This document shows, piece by piece, positions 50,474 through 62,800 of a stretch of DNA of 64,000 nucleotides; within the stretch, counting starts at the first letter, position 1; each line of letters opens with the position of its first letter. The stretch covers positions 806,001-870,000 of the forward strand of contig NZ_JAXMNY010000002.1 of assembly GCF_034670185.1 (NCBI RefSeq), written 5' to 3'. The notes beneath the pieces are model-generated. The model saw nothing but the letters and a program-made list of their open reading frames with translations, ran no database searches and had not been told where the DNA came from. Origin of the DNA: Nisaea sp. GTDB taxonomy: Bacteria; Pseudomonadota; Alphaproteobacteria; Thalassobaculales; Thalassobaculaceae. A program made the translations under genes and the position numbers.

Positions 50474-50856
50474 GCTGTCTCGAACTCCGGCTCTGCAGAT
50501 TACGCCCATTCCAGCCGGATAAAGTACGCGGCATATAGGCAGGATCAGTCCGCGCCACCCAATTCTCGACGACGGCGCGGATGTGTTATCCCAAATGCCG
50601 CTTTCCGCATCAAGCAAACCTCTGATTCGATATATCGAAAAGAATTAGATGGCTTTTTATGCAGTTTTTCTTCATAGTTATCAACGTATCCCTAAAATAT
50701 TGTGATACAAGCATTAATGTCGCAGAATGAGACACAAAAATGTATGCAGAATGCGCACCCTACTACGACGCTGTTCGTAATTTTTTCATCTTTTCATGCG
50801 ATAAATTGCGGTTCGGTGGAACCGACACCCAACATCTGCTCTCCGCGAGAGATTAA
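50474..50856. promoter_or_regulatory. AT-rich intergenic region upstream of the giant RTX gene
   Basis: These 383 bp separate the divergent gmhA and RTX genes. The part from about 50610 to 50830 is strikingly AT-rich against a GC-rich background, with several T-runs. It contains an inverted repeat GTATC-N13-GATAC (50686-50708). No coding frame is supported. It should hold the RTX promoter and a leader of unknown length. No Shine-Dalgarno stronger than CGCGAGAGA is visible before the ATG at 50857. Confidence 0.5.
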
Positions 50857-53800
50857 ATGGCTGAGCTGAACGGAACGAACGGAAACGACAGGTTGAATGG
50901 TACCGCAGCTGCGGACACCATCAACGGGGGCGCGGGTGCGGACACCATTGATGGTGGCGCCGGAGCGGACTCGCTCATCGGCGGTACCGGTGATGATCTT
51001 CTGCTTGGCAGCGCTGGCGCGGATTCGTCAGTCAACGAGCTGGCATATGACGATACGCTGGACGGTGGCGCGGGCAACGACACCCTGCGCGCTGGTGGCG
51101 GTAACGACACCTACGAGTTCCGGATCGGCGGCGGCCGGGACGAAATTCTCGACGAATATCACATCTATCCGAAGAATCCGCTTGGCGGCCTGCAGCCGGT
51201 CCAGCAGGTGGATGGCGGTTTCGACACGCTGCGCTTCGGCTCGGGACTATCAGCCGACGATCTCTGGATCACGGTAAGCGGCGGCGATCTTTACGTCGCA
51301 ATTAAACAGCCGGGCGTCGATCTGTTCGATTCCGATGATCTGGTGGTGATCCAGGGCTGGGCCGACACGGATACCCGGATCGAGCAGTTCGAATTCGACG
51401 ATGGAACGATCTGGACGTCGGCCGACATTCTGGAAAACATCTCCGGCTCCAACGGCGACGACACAATCGACTGGAACACCAGCGAGGAAATCACAGTCTC
51501 GTCCGGAGACGGTGACGACTCGGTCAACTCGGGTTCCGGGTCTGATTCAATCGACGGCGGAGTCGGCTCCGACACCGTGAATGCCGGCGCTGGCAGTGAC
51601 GCCGTTTTCGGCGACGAGGGGGGCGACCTCCTCTTTGGCGAAGATGGCGACGATACACTCGGCGGCGGCTCTGGCGACGATACCATCGATGGCGGTGACG
51701 GCGACGACAGTATCGACGGTGGTGACGGTGACGACTTGCTGCGCGGCTCCGGCGGTGAGCGCGGCAACGTCAATGAGGAAGCAGGAAACGACACCCTGAG
51801 CGGTGGCGCCGGGGCGGATACCCTGCGTGGCGGTGGCGGTGACGATGTCTACCGCTATGGTGTCGGTGACGGTCAGGATCAAATCCACGACGAATATATC
51901 AACACCCAGATGGCGCCGGGCGGGCAAGTCGTCCTCTTTACCCGCGACCAGTTTGCCGGCAATGACGTTCTCTCCTTCGAGGACGGGATTACCGCAAGCG
52001 ACATCTGGATCGATCTGGTCGGCGACGATCTGATCGTCGGCATTCGAGACGGTGTGTCGGACATTCTCGATCTGGATGACCAGATCACCATCATCGACTG
52101 GCGTGACTCGCTGAACCGCATCGAGACTTTCGAATTCGGTGACGGCAGCCAGATGGATGTTACCGATATCCTGCAGAACATTTCCGGCAGTGCCGGAGAC
52201 GATGCGCTGACGTGGAGCGGCACTGACAATACCGAAATGGACGGTGCCGGCGGCAACGATTTCCTCTCAGCTGCGGGAGGCAACGATACGCTTTCCGGTG
52301 GCGATGGCGACGACACCATCCGCCTCGGCAACGGCAGAAATCTGGGCGACGGCGGTGATGGCGCGGACTCGATCTACGGCGGAACCGGCAAGGACACGAT
52401 CAGCGGCGGCGGCGGAGACGACTTTATCGACGGTGGCGCCGGTGAAGATGTCCTTATGGGCAACGATGGCAATGATACCATTCGCGGCAGCGCCGGCCAG
52501 CGCGGCACGATCAACGAAGCGGCCGCAAGCGACACTCTCTCCGGCGGCGCGGGCGACGACGAGTTGCGCGGCGGCGGCGGTAACGACAGCTACGTCTACC
52601 GCGCCGGCGAAGGCCGCGACACAATCCTCGACGAATATGTCTTCACAGGCCAGTCCCCTCTCGGCGCGGTTTACTCACCAATCGATAAAAATGGCGGTGA
52701 GGCAGACAGCCTGCAGCTTGTAGGCGACGATATCCTTCAGAACACCACCTTCTCGCTCGATGGCTCAACGCTGAATGTTTCCATCTGGCAGCCCGGTGCG
52801 GCAAGCTTGGACGATTACGACGATCTCGTTCAGATCCAGCGTTGGACGGAGGATTTCCGCCGCGTCGAAGGGTTTGAGTTTACCGACGATGGCGTGACCA
52901 TCACCGACGACCAGCTGATGGATGTGTTCGGCTCCATCACCAATGGCAACGATGTCATCGATGCCGATTTCATCGGCCTCGGTTTCAATGCGGGCGCTGG
53001 TGACGATCAGGTCAATGGCAGCGCCTATGCGGACCGGTTCGAGGGCGGCGCCGGTGACGACACACTGTCGGGCGCAGGCGGAAACGACGTGTTGCTTGGC
53101 GGCGACGGCAACGACAGCCTCGTTGGCGGTTCCGGCGATGATTTGCTCGAGGGCGGCGCAGGCAGCGATACACTGGTCGGCGGTTCCGGCGCGGACACTT
53201 TCTCGGGCACGCCCGACTCTTTCAACGGCGATCTGATCGCCGATTATGACGATCAGGACGTTCTGCGCTTCGACGATACGTTATTCTCTGAAAGCGCGGT
53301 TACGCTCACGCCCGAAAACGGCCAGACCACCGTTGAGATCGATACAGATGGCGACGGCGCACCGAATGTGACCTTCACAGTCAATGGCGAATTCCTTGGC
53401 GCCCAGGTCACCCAGAACGGCGGCAACACCGAGCTGAAATTCAGCACGGACTCCCTTGACGATACGCTCTCCGGAACGGCCGATGACGATACGCTGAACG
53501 GCGGTGCCGGCAGCGACGATATTTCCGGCGGTGACGGCGACGATTTCCTGATCGGTGGGGACGGCAACGACACCATGGATGGCGAGGGCGGCAACGATAC
53601 GCTGCTTGGCGGTCTCGGCAACGACAGCCTCGACGGCGGTGACGGCAATGACAGCGTAGTCGCCGATGCCGGCAACGACACGATCGACGGCGGCGCCGGA
53701 AATGACGTTCTCGAAGGCGGCGATGGTGCGGATACAGTCAGCGGTGGCGCTGGTGACGACACGCTGGACGGCGGTGCGGACGACGATCTTGTCGTTGGCG

Positions 53801-56800
53801 GTTCGGGCGACGATGTGCTCGACGGCGGCAGCGGTGACGACACCGTGCTCGGCGGCGAAGGCAATGACAGCGCCGAGGGTGGTTCCGGCGAAGACACTGT
53901 GCTTGGCGGCGCGGGCGACGATACGCTCGATGGCGGCGACGGAAACGATCTGGTCGATGGCGGCGCGGGCGACGACAGCCTTGACGGCGGCGCGGGCGAC
54001 GACACGGTTCTCGGCAATACGGGTCAGGATACGCTCAACGGCGGTGACGGTAATGACAGCGTTGATGGCGGCGCCGATAACGACATTGCCTTTGGCGGCG
54101 CGGGTAACGACACCGTGCTTGGCGGAGATGGCGACGACACCCTTGATGGTGGCGACGGAAACGATCTGGTCGATGGCGGTACGGGCAACGACACGGTAAC
54201 CGGCGGCGCTGGTGACGACACGGTTCTCGGCGGTGACGGCGAGGATACGCTCGGCGGCGGCGACGGTAACGACAGTCTTGATGGCGGCGCGGATAACGAC
54301 ACGCTGACGGCTGGCGCCGGAGACGACACATTGATCGGCGGCAGCGGCGACGACGTTGCCGAAGGCGGATCTGGCGACGACAGTCTGGATGGCGGCAGCG
54401 GCGATGACAGCCTGTCCGGCGATGCGGGCAACGATACGCTTGAGGGCGGTAGCGGAAACGACAGTCTTGTCGGCGGTAGCGACGACGATCTGCTGATCGG
54501 CGGCGCGGGCGACGATACGCTCAGCGGCGAAGCTGGCAACGACACGCTCTTTGGTGACGGCGTCGAAGACACCGTGATCGGCAACGACTGGGATGAATTC
54601 AACGAAGACGAAGGCAGTGTTTCCGGCTCCGACGGCGGCGATATCGTCTCTGGATCCGATGGGGGCGACAGCGTCTCCGGCTCTGACGGCGGCGACAGTG
54701 TCTCCGGCTCCGACGGCGGCGACAGTGTCTCCGGCTCCGACGGCGGCGACAGCGTCTCCGGCTCTGACGGCGGCGACAGTGCCTCCGGCTCCGACGGCGG
54801 CGACAGCGTCTCTGGCTCCAACGGCGGCGACAGTGTATCCGGCTCCGATGGCGGCGACAGCGTCTCCGGCTCCGACGGCGGCGACAGCGTCTCTGGCTCC
54901 GACGGCGGCGACAGCGTCTCCGGCTCCGACGGCGGCGACAGTATTTCCGGCTCTGACGGCGGCGACAGTGTCTCCGGCTCCGATGGCGGCGACAGCGTCT
55001 CCGGCTCCAACGGCGGCGACAGCGTCTCCGGGTCCGATGGTGGCGACAGTGTCTCCGGGTCCGATGGCGGCGACAGTGTATCCGGCTCCGATGGCGGCGA
55101 CAGCGTCTCCGGCTCCAACGGCGGCGACAGCGTCTCCGGGTCCGATGGTGGCGACAGTGTCTCCGGGTCCGATGGCGGCGACAGTGTATCCGGCTCCGAC
55201 GGCGGCGACAGCGTCTCCGGCTCCGATGGTGGCGACAGTGTCTCCGGCTCCGATGGTGGCGACAGTGTCTCCGGCTCCGATGGTGGCGACAGTGTCTCCG
55301 GCTCCGATGGCGGCGACAGCGTCTCCGGCTCCGATGGTGGCGACAGTGTCTCCGGCTCCGATGGTGGCGACAGTGTCTCCGGGTCCGATGGCGGCGACAG
55401 CGTTTCCGGAGCTGACGGCGATGACACGGTAGTTGGTGAAGACACAAGCGACGGCGGGTTCGACGAAGATGATTTCACGGTCACCGGCGGCACCGGTGAC
55501 GACACAATTTCCGGCGATGGCGGCGACGATACGCTGAGCGGCGGTGACAGCGACGATGTGTTGATCGGCGACGACACGACAGGCGGCGGAAGTGTCGCAG
55601 CCAGCGGCAACGATCTTCTCGACGGCGGCGCCGGTAATGACATCGCCTTTGGCGGTGCAGGCGACGACACCATCGACGGCGGCACCGGCGACGACACATT
55701 GGTCGGCGGTATTGGCAACGATTCCGTGATTGGCGGCGACGGCGACGACCTGATGCTTGGCGAAGAAGGCGAAGACACCCTTCTTGGCGGCGCGGGCAGC
55801 GATACGCTGGTTGGCGGCGACGGCAATGATCTGGTCGATGGCGGTGACGACAGCGACTTGCTGTTCGGCAGCGCCGGTGACGATACGGTCGATGGCGGCG
55901 CGGGTGACGATACGGTCCTCGGCGGCACCGGCGACGATGTGGTCCGGGGCGGCGCTGGCAGCGACCTTCTTTATGGTGGCGACGGCGTGGACACTTTCTC
56001 GGGCACGGCGGCCGAGCTCAACGGCGATATCATCGCCGACTATGATCAGGATGGCGGCGACGCGATTCAGGTCGACGGCGTGATTCTGAGTGCCGACGCC
56101 TTCTCGTTCGAATCTGCTGACGGCAAGACCACTGTTTCTGTCGACACCACGGGCAACGGAACAGCGGACACGACCTTCACTGTCCTCGGCGATTACAGCT
56201 CCGTCACGACGAGCGAAGTCGATGGCAACACCCGCCTTCTCTTTGGCAACGACACCATCTCCGGTGGCGACGGAAACGACACCGTCTCTGGTGGCGACGG
56301 AAACGACACTGTCTCCGGTGGCGACGGAAACGACACTGTCTCCGGTGGCGACGGAAACGACACTGTCTCCGGTGGCGACGGAAACGACACCGTCTCCGGT
56401 GGCGACGGAAACGACACTGTCTCCGGTGGCGACGGAAACGACACCGTCTCTGGTGGCGACGGAAACGACACCGTCTCTGGTGGCGACGGAAACGACACCG
56501 TCTCTGGTGGCGACGGAAACGACACCGTCTCCGGTGGCGACGGAAACGACACCGTCTCCGGCGGCGACGGAAACGACACTGTCTCCGGCGGCGACGGCAA
56601 CGACACTGTCTCCGGCGGCGACGGAAACGACACCGTCTCCGGTGGCGACGGCAACGACACTGTCTCCGGTGGCGACGGAAACGACACTGTCTCCGGCGGC
56701 GACGGAAACGACACTGTCTCCGGCGGCGACGGAAACGACACTGTCTCCGGCGGCGACGGAAACGACACTGTCTCCGGCGGCGACGGAAACGACACTGTCT

Positions 56801-59800
56801 CTGGTGGCGACGGCAACGACACCGTTTCCGGTGGCGACGGAAACGACACCGTCTCTGGTGGCGACGGAAACGACACCGTCTCTGGTGGCGACGGAAACGA
56901 CACTGTCTCCGGTGGCGACGGCAACGACACCGTTTCCGGTGGCGACGGCAATGACACCGTCACAGGCGGCGCAACGCCGGGCGATGACAGCCTCGTCGGC
57001 ACGGACGGCGACGACACGATCACCGGTCTGGCAGGCGACGACACCATCGACGGCCTCGCGGGCGACGATCTGATCGACGGCATGGACGGCGACGACACGG
57101 TCACCGGCGGCGCCGGGAACGACACCGCGCTCGGCGGCGACGGCGACGACACACTCGATGGCGGCGATGGCGACGACTCGCTTGATGGCGGCGCCGGAAA
57201 TGACTCTCTTGAAGGTGGCGCAGGCAATGACAGCCTGACCGGTGGCGACGGCAGCGATGCGCCCGTGACCGAAACCGGCCGCATCGACGGTAGCAACTTC
57301 ACCTCAACCGACAGCGGATTCCGCATCACCGCGACCCGCTCCCTGGAAAACGGCGACCGCAGCGAGCCGAGCGTCGATCATGTGACCTCGAGCTCGGAAG
57401 GTCTCGGTGTTGACGGCGCAACCGGTGGGCCGTCAGGCCAGCTCGGTTACGATCCGGGTCTCGGCTTCTCCGAAGAGCTGATTGTCGAGTTCGATAATCT
57501 CGGCACCGGTGCGACCGTCGAGATCGCGCGCCTGTTCGGCAATGAAGGCAATGGCGGCGAACAGGGTCACTGGACGGCCTATCGCGACGGCGAGGTTGTC
57601 GGCGAAAGCGACTTCACCTCCGACAGCGGTGGTTCGGCCACTCTGACCATCGATGTATCCGGCGGCTTCGACAAGCTGGTCTTCACCGCGACCGATTATG
57701 CAGACGGCCCGAATGGCGGCAGCGATGCCAGCGACTATCTGGTCAAGAGCATCGAATTCACGACCGAAACCACCGCATCCGGCAGCGACGACACCCTGAT
57801 TGGCGGCGCGGGCGATGACGTGCTCGACGGCGGCGCGGGTGCCGACAGCCTGGATGGTGGCGCAGATAACGATCTGATCTCTGCCGGCGATGGAGATGAC
57901 ACAGCCCTCGGCGGCGATGGCGACGACACCATTGATGGCGGTGACGGCAACGATCTGGTCGACGGCATGGACGGCGACGACACGGTCACCGGCGGCGCCG
58001 GGGATGACACCGTGCTTGGCGGCGCGGGCGAAGACACGCTCGGCGGCGGCACTGGCGATGACAGTCTCGATGGCGGCGACGGAAACGACATCCTGACTGC
58101 TGGCGAGGGTAGCGATACTCTGGCTGGCGGCAGCGGTGACGATCTTGCCGAAGGCGGCGCTGGCGACGACCAGGTCTCGGGCGGCACAGGCGACGATACG
58201 CTCAGCGGCGGCGACGGTGCGGACAGCCTCGATGGCGGATCCGGCGACGACCTTCTCGAAGGCGGCGCAGGTTCCGATACGCTCACCGGTGGCGACGGTG
58301 CAGACAGCTTTGTCGGCGATGTCGCGGACCTGAACGGCGACCTCATTTCCGACTACGACGCGGACGAAGGCGATCTCGTCATCGCCAATGCCGAATTCGG
58401 CGACGATGCGGTCAGCCTGACCGTCGATAACGGCACCACGACCGTCTCCATCGACTCGACCGGCGACGGCAACGCTGACGCGACCTTCACGGTTAATGGC
58501 GAGTACCATTCGGTCAGCACCACCACCGAAAACGGCGCGACCTCGATCTCCTTCTCGCCGGATGTCACGGCGACACCGGGCGACGACAGCCTCCTGGGCA
58601 CCGATGGTGACGACACGATCTCCGGTCTTGCCGGCAATGACACCATCGATGGCGGCGACGGCAACGATCTGGTCGACGGCATGGATGGCGACGACACGGT
58701 CACCGGCGGCGCGGGCGACGACACGGTTCTCGGCGGCGCGGGTGAAGACACCCTGGGCGGCGGCCTCGGTAATGACATCCTTGATGGCGGTGCGGACAAC
58801 GACACCCTGACCGCGGGCGAAGGCGCAGACACCCTCAGTGGCGGTGCCGGCGATGACAACCTTGATGGCGGAGACGGCGACGACCTTCTTGAAGGCGGCG
58901 CAGGGTCCGACATTCTCGCTGGCGGCTCCGGCGCGGACAGTTTCGTTGGCGATGTCGCGGACCTGAACGGCGACCTTATTGCCGACTACGACGCGGATGA
59001 AGGTGATCTGGTCATCGCCAATGCCGAATTCGGCGACGATGCAGTCACGCTGGATTATGCGAACGGCCAGACCACGGTCTCCATCGACGCGGGCGGCGAG
59101 AACGCAACCTTCACGGTCAATGGCGAGTACCACTCGGTCACCACATCGACCGACAACGGCGCGACCTCGATTTCTTTCTCGCCGGACGTCACGGCGTCCG
59201 AAGGCGATGACAGCCTGACGGGGACCAGCGGCGACGACACCATCTCCGGCCTCGGCGGCGACGACACCATCAATGGCGGGGACGGCAACGACCTGCTCGA
59301 CGGCGGCGACGGCAACGACACGGTCACCGGCGGCAACGGGGACGATACCGTGCTCGGCGGCGCGGGCGACGATACGCTCGGCGGCGGCCTCGGCGACGAC
59401 AGCCTCGATGGCGGCAGCGGGAACGACACGCTGACGGCCGGCCAGGGCAATGACACGCTGGACGGTGGCGACGGCAATGATCTCGTCGACGGCGGGCTTG
59501 GCGACGACACGCTCACCGGCGGTGCAGGCGACGACACCGTGCTCGGTGGCGAGGGTAACGACACCCTTGGCGGCGGCACCGGCAATGACAGTCTCGACGG
59601 TCATACCGGCGACGACATCCTGACGGCCGGTGCAGGCGACGACACCCTCAGCGGCGGCGACGGGAATGATTTCCTCGATGGCGGCGCGGACAACGACAGT
59701 CTCGACGGCCATACCGGCAACGACACCCTGTCGGCCGGTGCGGGTGATGACACCCTGAGCGGCGGCGATGGCAATGATGTGCTTGATGGCGGCGACGGCG

Positions 59801-62800
59801 ATGACAGCCTCGACGGCCATACGGGTAACGACAGCCTTGCGGCAGGTGCGGGCGACGACACTGTTGCTGCCGGTGACGGCGACGACACGCTGGACGGCGG
59901 CGACGGCAATGATGTTCTCGACGGCGGCACCGGTAATGACGCGCTGGACGGCGGCGCTGGCGACGACAGCCTGGTCGCAGGCAATGGCGCGGACACGCTC
60001 GACGGCGGCGACGGAAACGACACGCTCGATGGCGGCGAAGGTTCGGACAGTCTTGCGGGCGGTGCCGGCAGTGACGAGCTTTCCGGCGGCATCGGCGACG
60101 ATGTGCTGGACGGCAGTGACGACGATGATCTGCTTGAGGGCGGCGCGGGCGCGGACACGCTTGCCGGCGGCGCTGGCGCGGACAGCTTCGTCGGCTCCCT
60201 CACCGATCTGAACGGCGACAACATCACCGACTACAATCCGGAAGACGGCGATCTTGTTATTGCCAATGCCGAATTCGATGACGCTGCAGTGACCCTGACG
60301 GTTGCAAACGGCGAAACCACCGTTGTGATCGATACGAATGGTGACGGCAGCGCCGAAGCCACTTTCACCATGGCCGGCGAGTTCAACTCGGTCAGTACGG
60401 TGACGGAGGATGGCGCGACCTCCCTCTCCTTCTCGCCGGACGTCACGGCGTCCGAAGGCGATGACAGCCTCGTCGGCACGGACGGCGACGATACGCTCAC
60501 AGGCCTCGGCGGTGATGACACAATCGATGGCGGTGACGGCAACGATCTGGTCGATGGCGGCGACGGAAACGACACAGTCACCGGCGGCGCGGGCGACGAC
60601 ACCGTGCTTGGAGGCGCAGGCGAGGATACGCTTGGCGGCGGCACCGGTAACGATAGCCTCGACGGCGGCACCGGTAACGACATTCTGACCGCAGGCGATG
60701 GCGACGACACCTTGGTCGGCGGCGACGGCAACGACGTGGCCGAAGGCGGCGCGGGCAATGACACCCTGTTCGGCGGCGATGGCAGCGATGCGCTTTCCGG
60801 CGATGCTGGGGATGACCGTCTCGACGGCGGTGCTGGCGACGACACGCTGATCGGTGGCGAAGGCTCCGACACGCTTTCCGGCGGCGCCGGACGGGACAGC
60901 CTGAATGGCGGCGAAGGCGGCGACCTCTATGAATGGAGCGTCGACTCGAACAGCAACATCCGCCACCTGCAGACCGGCGATCCGGAAAACCCGACCTCGG
61001 TCGGCGATGCGGAGACTTTCGACCCGACCAATCCGGGCCATGCCCAGTACGACAATTACAAGGATGACGGCGATACCGGCATCGACACGCTGACCGGTAC
61101 CGACGGCAACGACAATATCGCCCTCGATTTCGGCGGGGAGCGACTGCAGGGCATCGAAGTCATCGATGGCGGTGCAGGCGACGATGTGCTCGATCTCGCC
61201 AGCAGCCGGTACGGCTATGACGACGCCACGCTGATCGGCGGCGACGGAAACGACGTGCTCTGGGGCAACCAGGGCGAGGATTATCTCGACGGCGGGGCCG
61301 ACAATGACTGGCTGGCCGGCAATTCCGGCGACGACACGGCCGACGGCGGCGCGGGCGACGACAGGCTCGACGGCAACAGCGGCAACGACAGCCTGCTCGG
61401 CGGCGATGGCGCGGACACGCTCAACGGCGGCAGCGATGCCGACACGCTCGATGGCGGTGACGGTGAGGATCTGCTCGAAGGCGGCAGCGGCGACGACAAT
61501 CTTGAAGGTGGTGACGGCAACGACACGCTTAACGGCGGTACCGGCGCGGACACGCTGCGCGGCGGCGAGGGCGAAGACCTCTTCAAAGGCAGCGCCGCTG
61601 ATCTGAACGGCGACACACTGGCGGATTATACCGGCGGCGAGATCGTCTCCGTCACCAATGCCACGTTCGGCGCGGACGCCGTGACCCTGACGGTCGATAA
61701 CGGCCAGACCACGGTCGCGATTGACAGCACCGGCAGCGGCAGCGCGGACACCACCTTCACGATCGACGGTGAATATCGCGGCGTCATTGCCAGCGACGGC
61801 AGCGGCAGCACGGACCTCGTCTTCACCGAGGAAGTGCAGGGCCGGGTGATTATCGGCACGCCGAACCGTGACGACATCACCGGAACCGAGGGCGATGACA
61901 CGATCAGCGCGCTCTCCGACAACGATACGGTTTACGGCGGCGAAGGCGACGACTTGGTCTCCGGCATGGACGGCAATGACCGGCTTTACGGTGAAGCTGG
62001 CGATGACAGCCTCAGCGGCGGCAACGGCTACGACCACCTGTCAGGCGGCGAAGGTAACGACCTTCTGGATGGTGGCGCAGACAGCGATCTTCTGGATGGC
62101 GGTGAAGGCGATGACAGCCTCGATGGCGGCGCCGGTAACGACTATCTGAGCGGTGGTGACGGCAACGATCTGGTCGATGGCGGCGACGGACGAGACTATA
62201 TCGTCGGCGGTGACGGTAACGACACGCTTTACGGCGGCGCGGACTACGACCGGATCACCGGCGGTGACGGCGACGATCTGATAGACAGTGGCGCCGATTC
62301 CGACCATGTCAGCGGCGGTGCCGGGAATGACACCGTCTACGGTCGCGACGGAAACGACAAGATCAGTGGCCAGGACGGCGACGACAGTATTGAAGGCGGC
62401 GACGGCAAGGATACCCTGGTCGGTAATGCCGGTGACGACACTCTCGACGGCGGCGCAGGCCGTGACAAATTGCAGGGCGGCGACGGCAACGACGTCCTGA
62501 ACGGCGGTGCGGATCGTGACAGTCTGTCCGGACAGGATGGCGACGACTCGATCATCGGCGGCGACGGTAACGATTACCTTGTCGGGGGCGACGGCAACGA
62601 CACGGTCGATGCCGGTGCGGACGATGATTATGTGCTTGCCGGCGACGGTGACGACAATGTCGACGGCGGCGACGGCGACGACTATCTGCGCGGCAATGAC
62701 GGCGACGACACGATGTCCGGCGGCGCGGGCAATGACAGCATTTCCGGCGATGACGGCGACGATGTTCTCGATGGCGGCGCTGGAGACGACACGGTCACCG

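Noticed and set aside
54593..55432. Plus-strand frames made of PAPTAATVS-type or ATETTLSPV-type repeats (also 56090-57073)
   Set aside because: They are alternative phases of the 27-bp RTX units and fully overlap the real frame.
54024..55928. Minus-strand Pro/Ser-rich frame of 634 codons (and similar ones at 56193-57329 and 62041-63945)
   Set aside because: Low-complexity (PPSEPETLS-type) translation of the antisense of the same tandem repeats; no start signals or family resemblance.
54613..56964. Regular 27-bp repeats as a possible CRISPR array
   Set aside because: There are no unique spacers, the units are contiguous and multiples of three, and they encode RTX nonapeptides in frame; no cas genes.
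57433..62037. Minus-strand open frame of 1534 codons inside the RTX gene
   Set aside because: It runs opposite to an uninterrupted RTX frame. Repeats of GGC/GAC/AAC codons read antisense as GCC/GTC/GTT, which cannot form stops, so long Val/Ala-rich frames arise automatically.
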